Source: Natrarchaeobius oligotrophus (GTDB lineage: Archaea > Halobacteriota > Halobacteria > Halobacteriales > Natrialbaceae). From it: a stretch of 64,000 nt of DNA. This document shows positions 44,600-53,260 of this stretch, piece by piece; within the stretch, counting starts at the first letter, position 1, and each line of letters opens with the position of its first letter. The stretch is taken from the NCBI RefSeq assembly GCF_003841465.1, contig NZ_REFZ01000001.1, positions 372,001-436,000 of the forward strand, written 5' to 3'. A program made the translations under genes and the position numbers. The notes under the pieces were generated by a model. It ran no database searches and was not told the origin of the DNA. It saw nothing but the letters and a program-made list of their open reading frames with translations.

Positions 44600-44601
44600 T
44601 G

Positions 44602-46038
44602 ATGGCGAACACGCAGATCGCAGCCGCTCGAGCGGGACGAATCACCGAGGAGATGCACCGCGTCGCAGAACGCGAGAACCGCGACCCCGAGTTCGTTCGC
44701 GAACGGGTCGCCGACGGGCAAGCCGTGATTCCGGCGAACCGGAACCACGACGCGCTGGATCCGATGATCATCGGCCGGGAGTTCGCGACGAAAGTCAACG
44801 CCAACATCGGGAACAGCGAGACGACCAGCGACCTCGAGACGGAACTCGAAAAACTCCACGCAGCGGTCCACTACGGCGCGGATACGGTGATGGATCTGGG
44901 TACGGGAAGCGACCTGGACGATATTCGCGAAACGCACGTCGACCACTCGCCGGTGCCGCTCGGCACCGTGCCGCTGTACGAGGCGGTCAAGCGGGCCGGG
45001 AGTCCCGAGGACCTGACGACGGACCTGTTGCTCGAGGTCATCGAAAAGCAGGCCGAGCAGGGCGTCGACTACATGACGATCCACGCGGGCATCCTCGCGG
45101 AGCATCTTGCGCTGACCGACGGCCGAAAGACGGGGATCGTCTCCCGCGGCGGCTCGATCGTGGCGAAGTGGATGGAAGAACGAGGCGAGCAGAATCCCCT
45201 GTTTCAGGTGTACGACGAGATCTGCGAGATCTTCGCCGAACACGACGTGACGTTCAGTCTCGGGGACAGCCTCAGGCCGGGGAGCCTCGCCGACGCCTGC
45301 GACGAGGCCCAGTACGCCGAACTCGACACGCTGGGTGAACTGACGCGTCGCGCGTGGGAGTACGACGTTCAGGTGATGGTCGAGGGTCCCGGCCACGTCC
45401 CGATGCACAGAGTCGCGGAGAACGTCGAGCGCCAGCAGGAGGTCTGCGACGGCGCGCCGTTTTACGTGCTCGGGCCGCTCGTGACCGACATCGCGCCGGG
45501 CTACGACCACATCACGAGCGCGATCGGCGCGGCGATGGCGGCGCAGGCGGGAGCGGCGATGCTCTGTTACGTCACCCCGAAAGAACACCTCGGCCTCCCC
45601 GAGGAGGACGACGTCCGCGAGGGGCTGGCGGCGTACCGGATCGCCGCCCACGCGGGAGACGTCGCGAACGAACGACCGGGCGCTCGAGACTGGGACGACG
45701 CGCTCTCGGAGGCTCGATACGAGTTCGACTGGCGCGAGCAGTTCCGGCTCGCGCTCGATCCCGATCGCGCCCGCGACTACCACGACCAGACGCTGCCCGG
45801 CGACAACTACAAGGAGGCGCGCTTTTGCTCGATGTGCGGTGTCGACTTCTGTTCGATGCGGATCGATCAGGATGCGCGCGACGTCGAGGACGGCGAGATG
45901 ACCCGTCTCGAGACGAAGACGGACCTCGAGTCCTCGTCCGCGGCGGAGGTCAACCTGCCGCCCGTCGGCACCCACGACTCGCCGTCGACGGTCGACGCGG
46001 ACGGCGAGTCGGCTCTCGAGGGGGCGAGCGACGACTGA
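44602..46038 (+). CDS. thiC: phosphomethylpyrimidine synthase ThiC
   Basis: A radical-SAM enzyme that rearranges aminoimidazole ribotide into hydroxymethylpyrimidine phosphate for thiamine synthesis. The 478-residue protein has the cluster-binding C-terminal motif CSMCGVDFC near residue 412 and typical blocks such as [53 protein letters not shown] and [11 protein letters not shown]. The tail after the cluster motif is acidic. The ATG at 44602 is supported by the promoter spacing. No TPP riboswitch is present; control is likely through the palindrome at 44587-44599. Confidence 0.96.
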   Translation: MANTQIAAARAGRITEEMHRVAERENRDPEFVRERVADGQAVIPANRNHDALDPMIIGREFATKVNANIGNSETTSDLETELEKLHAAVHYGADTVMDLGTGSDLDDIRETHVDHSPVPLGTVPLYEAVKRAGSPEDLTTDLLLEVIEKQAEQGVDYMTIHAGILAEHLALTDGRKTGIVSRGGSIVAKWMEERGEQNPLFQVYDEICEIFAEHDVTFSLGDSLRPGSLADACDEAQYAELDTLGELTRRAWEYDVQVMVEGPGHVPMHRVAENVERQQEVCDGAPFYVLGPLVTDIAPGYDHITSAIGAAMAAQAGAAMLCYVTPKEHLGLPEEDDVREGLAAYRIAAHAGDVANERPGARDWDDALSEARYEFDWREQFRLALDPDRARDYHDQTLPGDNYKEARFCSMCGVDFCSMRIDQDARDVEDGEMTRLETKTDLESSSAAEVNLPPVGTHDSPSTVDADGESALEGASDD

Positions 46039-46098
46039 CGGCGATCGAGGTCGCGTGTCAGTGAAAAGAGCGAATAGCCCCCCGCGTCACGTCCCCGT

Positions 46099-46998
46099 AT
46101 GAACACGACCCGGATCGTTCAGGTCGACGCGTTCACCGACGAACCGTGTACGGGAAACCCGGCCGGCGTCGTCCCGGACGCCGACGGACTCTCGAGCTAC
46201 CAGATGCAGACCATCGCGAGCGAGATGGCCCTGAGCGAGACGGCGTTCCTGCGGACGAGCGACGAGGCCGACCGCGGAATTCGGTATTTCACGCCCGCAC
46301 AGGAGGTCGACCTCTGCGGGCACGCGACGATCGGCTCGTTCGCGTTCCTCCACGACGAGGGCCTCGAGCCGGGAACGACGACGCTCGAGACGAACGTCGG
46401 CGTCCTCGAGATCGAGGTCGCGGACGACGGGGCCGTCTGGATGACCCAGGACGCGCCGACGATCCGCGAGGTCGACGTCGGCTACAGCCGCGTGGCCGAC
46501 GCGCTCGGGGTCGAGCGTGCGGCGCTCGAGGGGGCGAGCGACGACCTCCCGCTTGCGGTCGCCTCGACCGGCCTCCCGTTTCTGGTCGTCCCGATCACGT
46601 ACCTCTCCGATCTCGGCAACGCGACTCCGGAGATGGCGGCGATCGAGCACCTCACCGACGCGGTCGACGCCACCGGAATCTACCTCTGTACCTTCGACGC
46701 GCTCGAGGCGGAGTCGACACTTCACGGACGGATGTTCGCGCCGGGAGCCGGGGTCCCCGAAGACCCCGTCACGGGCACGGCAAGCGGCGCCGTCGGCGCG
46801 TACCTCGATCACTTCGGCGCGTTCGACGACGACATGCCCGACGAACTCCGCCTCGAGCAGGGTCACTACGTCGACCGACCGGGACTGGTTCGCGTCAGGG
46901 TCGGCGACGCCGTCCAGGTCGGCGGCCGCGGCGTCACCGTCCTCGACGGCTCGCTGCTCGTTCCCGACGACGAGGACGACGACATCCTCGAGGCCTGA
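46099..46998 (+). CDS. PhzF-family isomerase
   Basis: A 299-residue protein of the PhzF/diaminopimelate epimerase-like fold, with two similar halves. The N-terminus RIVQVDAFTDEPCTGNPAGV, the catalytic Glu in MALSETAFL, the HATIGSFAFL block and the C-terminal DPVTGTASGAVGAYL are all standard. PhzF proper isomerises a dihydroanthranilate derivative, but most archaeal homologues have unknown substrates. It follows thiC by 60 bases in the same direction and may be read from the same transcript, although a functional link is not obvious. Confidence 0.92.
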   Translation: MNTTRIVQVDAFTDEPCTGNPAGVVPDADGLSSYQMQTIASEMALSETAFLRTSDEADRGIRYFTPAQEVDLCGHATIGSFAFLHDEGLEPGTTTLETNVGVLEIEVADDGAVWMTQDAPTIREVDVGYSRVADALGVERAALEGASDDLPLAVASTGLPFLVVPITYLSDLGNATPEMAAIEHLTDAVDATGIYLCTFDALEAESTLHGRMFAPGAGVPEDPVTGTASGAVGAYLDHFGAFDDDMPDELRLEQGHYVDRPGLVRVRVGDAVQVGGRGVTVLDGSLLVPDDEDDDILEA

Positions 46999-47277
46999 CC
47001 GCCGTCGCGGTCGGATCGCGTCCTGTCGCGATCGCTCCCGACGAGTACCCGGTTTCGAACTCGAGCGGGACGATCGGTGACATCCCTCGAACGGCCGCGC
47101 GAAACGGACAGTATTTCCTGCAATATGCCATTCGTCAAATATAATCGGATTCACCGAAAGCGCTCGCTGTACGGCGAAATTCACCGTTCGTCACAGAACA
47201 TCATTCGATCGTGAGTTGTGATTTGTGGCGATTATTCGCAACCTTCTTTAGCTACTCACTAGTCCACGCAAATAGAG

Positions 47278-49611
47278 ATGGCTGTACTCTGGCTGGACGA
47301 GATCAGTGCCGGCGACCTCGAGACGGTCGGCGGGAAAGGTGCTTCCCTCGGTGAACTCACGGGCGCGGGCCTGCCCGTCCCCCCGGGCTTCGTGGTGACG
47401 GCCGGAACCTACCGGTCGTTCATCGAGGAGGCCGAAATCGACGACGAGCTGTTCGAGGTCGTCGACGTCGATGCCGACGACTCGAGCGCGCTCGCGACGG
47501 CCGCGGACCGCGCCCAGGAGCTGATCCTCGAGACGCCGTTTCCCGAAGACCTGCGCGAGGAGATTCTCGCCGCCTATCACGAGGTGGGCGACGGGGAGGC
47601 GTTCGTCGCGGTCCGCTCGTCCGCGACAGCCGAAGACCTGCCCGACGCGTCGTTCGCGGGCCAACAGGAGACGTTCCTGAACGTCACCGAAGCGCAGTTG
47701 CTCGACCGCGTCCGGGAGTGCTGGGCGTCGCTGTTCACCCAGCGGGCGATCTACTACCGCCAGGAGCAGGGGTTCGACCACGCCACGGTCAACATCGCGG
47801 TCGTCGTCCAGCAGATGGTCGACGCCGAAAAGTCCGGTGTGATGTTCACCAGCCACCCCTCGACGGGCGATCCGACGATGATCATCGAAGCCGCCTGGGG
47901 ACTCGGCGAAGCCGTCGTCTCCGGAGCCGTCTCGCCGGATAACTACGTCGTTCCCCGTGACGAGGACGACGTCGACGTCACCGTCGCGGAAAAGAAGGTG
48001 ATGCACGTCAAAGACGAAGAGACCGGCGAAACCGTCGAGCGCGAGGTGCCAGACGAGAAACGGGAGGCCCGCGTGATCGACGACGAGGACATCGATCAGC
48101 TCGTCAAACTCGGTGAGCGAGTCGAGGACCACTACGGCGAACCCCAGGACGTCGAGTGGGCCATGGTCGACGGCGACGTGTTCATGCTCCAGTCGCGCCC
48201 GATCACCACGATCGACGAAACCGACGCCGCCGACGCAACCGAGGACTCGCTCGACGTCACCGGCGACCCCGCGACGGGCGTCACCGACGGCAGCGGCGTC
48301 CAGACCGCCGCCGACGCCTCCGATCGCGACGACTCCGGCGAGATCCTCGTCGACGGACTCGGCTCGAGTCCCGGTATCGTCAGCGGTCCGGCCAAGATCG
48401 TCAAGAAGCTCGACGACCTCGCGAAAGTCAGCGAGGGTGACATCATCGTCACCGAGATGACGATGCCCGACATGGTTCCCGCGATGAAACGCGCCTCGGG
48501 GATCGTCACCGACGAGGGCGGCATGACCAGCCACGCCGCGATCGTCTCCCGCGAACTCGGCGTCCCCGCGATCGTCGGGACGACGAACGCGACGACCGTC
48601 CTCGAGGACGGCCAGGTCGTCACCCTGGACGGCGAGAAGGGGGCCGTCCTCGAGGGGACGGAGGTCGAACCCGACGAGGAGACCGAGCCCGTCGAGGAGG
48701 TTCGCCCGCAGTCGCCGGTCAAGCCGATGACCGCGACGGAGGTGAAAGTCAACGTCTCGATCCCCGAAGCCGCCGAGCGCGCGGCGGCGACGGGTGCCGA
48801 CGGCGTCGGCCTCCTTCGAACGGAGCACATGATCCTCTCGCTGAATCGGACGCCGGAGAAGTACATCGAGGAACACGGCGCGGACGCCTACACCAACGAA
48901 CTCGTCGAGGGAATCCGCAGCGTCGCCGACGAGTTCTACCCGCGGCCGGTCCGCGTCCGAACCCTCGACGCGCCGACCGACGAGTTCCGCCAGCTCGAGG
49001 GCGGCGAGGACGAACCCGAAGAGCACAACCCGATGCTCGGCTACCGCGGCATCCGTCGATCGCTCGACCGGACCGACGTCTTCGGCCACGAACTCGAGGC
49101 GTTCCGTCGGCTCTACGACCTCGGGTACGACAACGTCGAGATCATGTTTCCGCTGGTCAACGACGCGGAAGACGTCTACCGCGCCAAACGCCGGATGACC
49201 GAGGCCGGCATCGATCCGGACAAGCGCAAGTGGGGCGTCATGATCGAGACGCCGGCCTCGGCGCTGTGCGTCGAGGAGATGGCCGCGACCGGCATCGACT
49301 TCGCTTCCTTCGGCACGAACGATCTCACCCAGTACACGCTGGCTGTCGACCGCAACAACGAGAACGTCGCCGACCGGTTCGACGAGCTTCACCCCGGCGT
49401 TTTGCGGCTCATCGGCGACGTCATCGAAACGTGTCGCGAACACGACGTCGCCACGAGCATCTGCGGCCAGGCCGGCTCGAAACCCGACATGGTCCAGTTC
49501 CTGGTCAACGAGGGCGTCAGTTCGATCTCCGCGAACATCGACGCCGTCCGCGACGTCCAGCACGAAGTCAAACGCGTCGAGCAGAAGCTGCTGCTCGAGT
49601 CGGTTCGCTGA
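47278..49611 (+). CDS. ppsA: phosphoenolpyruvate synthase
   Basis: The enzyme makes PEP from pyruvate and ATP for gluconeogenesis. The 777-residue protein has the N-terminal nucleotide-binding domain (VGGKGASLGELTGAGLPVPP, VRSSATAEDLPDASFAGQQE). The central swivel domain carries the catalytic His in GGMTSHAAIVSREL near residue 415. The C-terminal PEP/pyruvate barrel includes GVGLLRTEHMIL and CGQAGSKPD. A CTTTA box centred near 47248 lies about 30 bases before the ATG, so the leader is only a few bases. The 279-base region upstream (46999-47277) is partly A+T-rich with no gene visible. It works opposite to pyruvate kinase at 62094. Confidence 0.95.
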   Translation: MAVLWLDEISAGDLETVGGKGASLGELTGAGLPVPPGFVVTAGTYRSFIEEAEIDDELFEVVDVDADDSSALATAADRAQELILETPFPEDLREEILAAYHEVGDGEAFVAVRSSATAEDLPDASFAGQQETFLNVTEAQLLDRVRECWASLFTQRAIYYRQEQGFDHATVNIAVVVQQMVDAEKSGVMFTSHPSTGDPTMIIEAAWGLGEAVVSGAVSPDNYVVPRDEDDVDVTVAEKKVMHVKDEETGETVEREVPDEKREARVIDDEDIDQLVKLGERVEDHYGEPQDVEWAMVDGDVFMLQSRPITTIDETDAADATEDSLDVTGDPATGVTDGSGVQTAADASDRDDSGEILVDGLGSSPGIVSGPAKIVKKLDDLAKVSEGDIIVTEMTMPDMVPAMKRASGIVTDEGGMTSHAAIVSRELGVPAIVGTTNATTVLEDGQVVTLDGEKGAVLEGTEVEPDEETEPVEEVRPQSPVKPMTATEVKVNVSIPEAAERAAATGADGVGLLRTEHMILSLNRTPEKYIEEHGADAYTNELVEGIRSVADEFYPRPVRVRTLDAPTDEFRQLEGGEDEPEEHNPMLGYRGIRRSLDRTDVFGHELEAFRRLYDLGYDNVEIMFPLVNDAEDVYRAKRRMTEAGIDPDKRKWGVMIETPASALCVEEMAATGIDFASFGTNDLTQYTLAVDRNNENVADRFDELHPGVLRLIGDVIETCREHDVATSICGQAGSKPDMVQFLVNEGVSSISANIDAVRDVQHEVKRVEQKLLLESVR

Positions 49612-49740
49612 TCATCGGTTCCTCCAACAGCGTCGTTCGGTTCGGCTGCGCCGACTCGTTCGCGCGATGGGCGAGACGCGGACGGCTCTGTGCCTCGCGT
49701 AAACGCAACGCATAAACAGCCGACCGTCAACACACCTGAT

Positions 49741-50826
49741 ATGCAGATCGAGCCGCAGGCGTTCGACCGGGTGCTGTCGTCGATGTGTACGGAGCCCCAC
49801 CCGGTGGCGCGCGAGGCGGCCGAACGGTTTCTCGCGACCAACCCCGGCGATCCGGGGACGTATCCGACCGTCTCGGCGCTCGAGGACGAGGCGATCGAAC
49901 GGCTCGGCGAGATCGCCGGGCTGGACGAGCCGGCGGGGTACGTCGCGAGCGGCGGTACGGAGGCGAACGTCCAGGCCGTCCGGATCGCCCGCGAGCGCGC
50001 CGACTCCAGCCGTCCGAACGTCGTCATGCCCGAGTCCGGCCACTTCAGCTTCCGGAAGGCCGCGGACGTCCTCGGCGTCGAGCTCCGGATCGTGCCGACG
50101 GACGACCGCCACCGGGCGACCGTCGAGGCCGTCCGTGCCACCGTGGACGACGACACCGCGCTGGTGATCGGCGTCGCGGGAACGACGGAGTACGGCCGCG
50201 TCGACCCGATCCCGGAACTCGGCGAGATCGCCCGATCGGTCGACGCGATGTTTCACGTCGACGCCGCCTGGGGCGGGTTCGTGCTGCCGTTTACCGACTA
50301 CGAGTGGCACTTCGGGCACGCGCCGGTCGACACGATGTCGATCGATCCGCACAAGATGGGCCAGGCCGCGGTTCCCGCCGGCGGCCTGCTCGTTCGCTCG
50401 CCCGAGTTACTCGACGAACTCGCCGTCGACACGCCGTACCTCGAGTCGACGTCGCAGGCGACGCTCACCGGGACGCGATCGGGGGCGGGCGTCGCGAGCG
50501 CCGTCGCGGCGATGGACGAACTGTGGCCCGCGGGATACCGACGGCAGTACGTCCGCTCTCAGAACAACGCGGAGTGGCTCGCCGACGCGCTGAAAAAACG
50601 GGGCTACGCGGTCGTCGAGCCGTCGCTCCCGCTGGTCGCGGCCGACGTCGACCGCGGGACGTTCGAGGCGCTGCGCGCGAAGGGGTGGCGGCTCTCCCGG
50701 ACCGCCGCCGACGAACTCCGAATCGTCTGCATGCCACACGTCACCCGGACGATGCTCGCGTCGTTCGTCGGCGACCTCGATCGGCTCGAGGTTCGCGCGA
50801 GCGTCCCGGTCGCGAGCGACGACTGA
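49741..50826 (+). CDS. mfnA: L-tyrosine/L-aspartate decarboxylase MfnA
   Basis: A 361-residue PLP-dependent group II decarboxylase of the archaeal MfnA type. It makes tyramine (methanofuran) in methanogens, or beta-alanine from aspartate for coenzyme A in other archaea including, presumably, this one. Motifs: [30 protein letters not shown]-type loop, [13 protein letters not shown] (Asp to the PLP nitrogen) and the Schiff-base Lys in [10 protein letters not shown]. The ATG at 49741 gives the expected length. It lies 129 bases downstream of ppsA. Confidence 0.92.
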   Translation: MQIEPQAFDRVLSSMCTEPHPVAREAAERFLATNPGDPGTYPTVSALEDEAIERLGEIAGLDEPAGYVASGGTEANVQAVRIARERADSSRPNVVMPESGHFSFRKAADVLGVELRIVPTDDRHRATVEAVRATVDDDTALVIGVAGTTEYGRVDPIPELGEIARSVDAMFHVDAAWGGFVLPFTDYEWHFGHAPVDTMSIDPHKMGQAAVPAGGLLVRSPELLDELAVDTPYLESTSQATLTGTRSGAGVASAVAAMDELWPAGYRRQYVRSQNNAEWLADALKKRGYAVVEPSLPLVAADVDRGTFEALRAKGWRLSRTAADELRIVCMPHVTRTMLASFVGDLDRLEVRASVPVASDD

Positions 50827-50831
50827 TCGCG

Positions 50832-51167
50832 ATGGCGATCGATCGCATCGACGTCGTCGCGTTCGCCGGACTCGTTCTGCTCGCGGCGGCCTCGAGAGCG
50901 CTCGAGGTCCTCCTCGTCGCGGCGGCGCTGGGCGGCTTTCTGCTCTCGCTTTCGGTCTGGCGGCTCTACGGCGGCCGCCCCTGGGAGGCGCTGGGGTGGC
51001 TCTCGTGGGTCGGCGCGGCGGTGACGATCGTTCTCGATCCCGGCGGACTCACGTTTCTGGTCGCGTTCGGCGGATTCGGCCTGGTCGGCGGCTGTCTCCT
51101 CGCCGGCGGACGGCTGGGTCTCTTTCCGGACGTCTGGAGCGTCGAGGAGTCGCCGATCGAGGAGTGA
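50832..51167 (+). CDS. small multipass membrane protein
   Basis: A 111-residue protein with about four hydrophobic segments (about residues 6-25, 27-45, 55-68 and 72-92) and a short acidic tail VWSVEESPIEE. The function is unknown. It starts 5 bases after the mfnA stop and is surely co-transcribed with it. Its stop TGA at 51165-51167 is followed in the same frame by the MgtE fragment, which looks like coincidence at a deletion joint. Confidence 0.7.
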   Translation: MAIDRIDVVAFAGLVLLAAASRALEVLLVAAALGGFLLSLSVWRLYGGRPWEALGWLSWVGAAVTIVLDPGGLTFLVAFGGFGLVGGCLLAGGRLGLFPDVWSVEESPIEE

Positions 51168-51407
51168 CGAGCGTTCACATTCGACCGCAACGGATACGCC
51201 GTCGAACTGGCGACGGTCGTCTTCGTCGGTCTCCTGACCGTCTGTATCGTCGCCTCGATCGTCGGCTACGTCATCCCGTGGCTGATGCACAAGATCGGAT
51301 TCGACCCGGCGGCGGCGTCCGACCCGCTGATCACGACCGTCAAGGACGTCACCGCGTTGCTCATCTACTTCGGGCTGGCGGCGGTCCTGCTCGCCGAACT
51401 GCTGTAA
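51168..51407 (+). pseudogene. C-terminal remnant of an MgtE magnesium transporter
   Basis: The 79 codons up to the TAA at 51405-51407 encode the last part of the MgtE/SLC41 membrane domain. A helix ([20 protein letters not shown]) is followed by [20 protein letters not shown] and [15 protein letters not shown], the very conserved region that lines the magnesium pore. There is no start codon of its own near the N-terminal side and no upstream CBS or N domain; about 80 percent of the transporter is missing. It follows the stop of the membrane protein gene in the same frame. It is best read as a deletion relic, although a translated read-through product cannot be excluded. Confidence 0.8.
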
Positions 51408-51414
51408 GGTCCGC

Positions 51415-51444
51415 CGAACGCTCGCCCGCCGGCGTTCGCGGGCG
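51415..51444 (+). terminator. overlapping G+C-rich hairpins after the MgtE relic
   Basis: Two mutually exclusive hairpins are possible: CGAACGC (51415-51421) with GCGTTCG (51432-51438), and CGCCCGC (51423-51429) with GCGGGCG (51438-51444). There is no T-run directly after them, so a termination role is uncertain. The rest of 51445-51641 shows no gene. Confidence 0.35.
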
Positions 51445-51641
51445 TGACAGGGTGACGCGGCCGGGAGCGTCGTCGCGTTCGACGGCCGAAACCCAACAGG
51501 CGTTGGCGATACGCTTTTTCCCGTCTCGAGGGTACCAGTGGTGCGGAATTCGACGGCGAAGTCATCTCACACCGGTTCCGGGCTGGAAGGTCCCGGGACC
51601 GTTCCTGCTTCCACGCGCTCGAGCGTCGGCGCTCGAGACAG

Positions 51642-53009
51642 TTAGCGATCGGCCAGCCACTCGCTGAACGGTCCGGTCAGGAACTCGGCGTAGTCGAGGA
51701 CACCGAGCACCAGGGCGACGAACAGGACGAGGACGACCGGAATCCGGACCGCCCAGATCCACGCGGTTCCGTACGATCCGAGGTCGCCGATTCCGCGTCC
51801 CAGTTCGTCGATCGCGAGCGACGACAGCGACCAGCCGACGAGGATCATCAACAGGAGCCCGCCGAGCACCAGCAGGATCTGGTCGGCGAACAGGTCGAAC
51901 AGGTCGAGCAGGACGAGGTCGTACGCCGACGGGATTCCGAGCAGGAACATGCCGCCACCGATGAGCGCCGCCGCGGTCATCCGATCGAGGTTTCGCTCGT
52001 CGATCGCGTAGGAGACGACGACTTCCATCAGGCTGATCGCACTCGAGAGGGCGGCGATCGCCACGGTGGCGAAGAACACCGCGCCGATCAGCCAGCCGAA
52101 CGTCAGGTCGCCGAAGGCGGCCGCCAGCGAGACGAAGATCGCCCCCGCACCGGGATCGGCCGGATCGACGCCCGCGGTGAAGAGGATGGGAAAGACGATC
52201 AGCCCGGTGACGAACGCGATCGCGGTGTCCAAGCCGATGACGATCGCGCCGTCCTCCGCGAGATTTCTGTTCTCTCCGAGATACGAGGCGTAGGTGATCA
52301 TCACGCCCATCCCGAGCGAGAGCGTGAAAAACGCCTGTCCGGCGGCGGCTGGGAGGATGCTCGTCCAGTTCTCGGCGATGACGCTCCACTCCGGCGAGAG
52401 GTAGTACGCGTATGCGTCGCCGGCCCCCTCGAGGGTGGCCGCGTAGATCGCCAGCCCGACCGTGATGACGATGATCGCTGGAACCAGGACCTTCACCGCG
52501 AGTTCGATCCCGCGCTGGATGCCCATCCCCACGATGAGGATCACCGCGGCCATGAAGATCGCGTGGAGGACGATCGCGTCGAGCCCGCTCGCGAGGGTGA
52601 CGAACTGCGCTTCGGCCTCGCCGGCGTCGGCGAGGTAGCCGTCCTGCAGTCCGAGGATCGTGTACCTGATCGTCCAGCCGGCGACGACGCTGTAGTACGA
52701 GAGGATGACGAACCCCGTCGCGATGAAGATCCAGCCGACGTACTGCCACGCGCCGCTGCCGAGTTCCCTGAGCGCGCCGACGGGATTTCGCTCCGTGTAC
52801 CGGCCGACGACGAACTCGACCAGCATCGCGGGAAATCCGACCGCGACGATGAACACCAGGTAGATCACCAAGAACGCGGCACCGCCTTCCTGGCCCACCT
52901 GGAACGGAAACCGCCAGATGTTCCCGAGACCGACCGCGCTGCCGACCGCCGCGAAGATGAACCCGATGCGCGTTGCCCACGCTTCCCGTGGAATGTCGAC
53001 GGAGCTCAT
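51642..53009 (-). CDS. neurotransmitter:sodium symporter (SNF) family transporter
   Basis: A 455-residue sodium-dependent amino-acid-type transporter of the LeuT fold. TM1 has the hallmark VGSAVGLGNIWRFPFQVGQE with the unwound sodium/substrate site. About 11-12 hydrophobic segments follow, including FFTLSLGMGVMITYASYL (TM6 region). Prokaryotic members import amino acids such as Trp, Leu or Tyr; the substrate is not readable here. The ATG at 53009 is the natural start (MSSVDIPREAW). It is convergent with the MgtE relic and divergent from metG, with 251 bases between. Confidence 0.92.
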   Translation of the reverse strand: MSSVDIPREAWATRIGFIFAAVGSAVGLGNIWRFPFQVGQEGGAAFLVIYLVFIVAVGFPAMLVEFVVGRYTERNPVGALRELGSGAWQYVGWIFIATGFVILSYYSVVAGWTIRYTILGLQDGYLADAGEAEAQFVTLASGLDAIVLHAIFMAAVILIVGMGIQRGIELAVKVLVPAIIVITVGLAIYAATLEGAGDAYAYYLSPEWSVIAENWTSILPAAAGQAFFTLSLGMGVMITYASYLGENRNLAEDGAIVIGLDTAIAFVTGLIVFPILFTAGVDPADPGAGAIFVSLAAAFGDLTFGWLIGAVFFATVAIAALSSAISLMEVVVSYAIDERNLDRMTAAALIGGGMFLLGIPSAYDLVLLDLFDLFADQILLVLGGLLLMILVGWSLSSLAIDELGRGIGDLGSYGTAWIWAVRIPVVLVLFVALVLGVLDYAEFLTGPFSEWLADR

Positions 53010-53260
53010 GTCCGCCGCAACCACGCAGTGTGGCAAAATATCACGTGACCGTCCGCTCGAGTAATCGTCGTTTTCGGATCGTAGTCCGACGATACGACGA
53101 GACCGGACCGGAAGCGCCTGCACGGAGTACGCCGCCCGAACAGCCCCGCGAGCGTCGGGTTGCTCGAGCGACCGCACCGATCGACGGCGCGTCTCGGGTT
53201 CGGCCCCGCCCGCGATCGAAAACCGGCGGGTTTTACGCCCGCCACCGACACATCGTACGT

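Noticed and set aside
44464-44601. TPP riboswitch upstream of thiC
   Set aside because: The conserved THI-box sequences are not present and the promoter geometry leaves no leader RNA.
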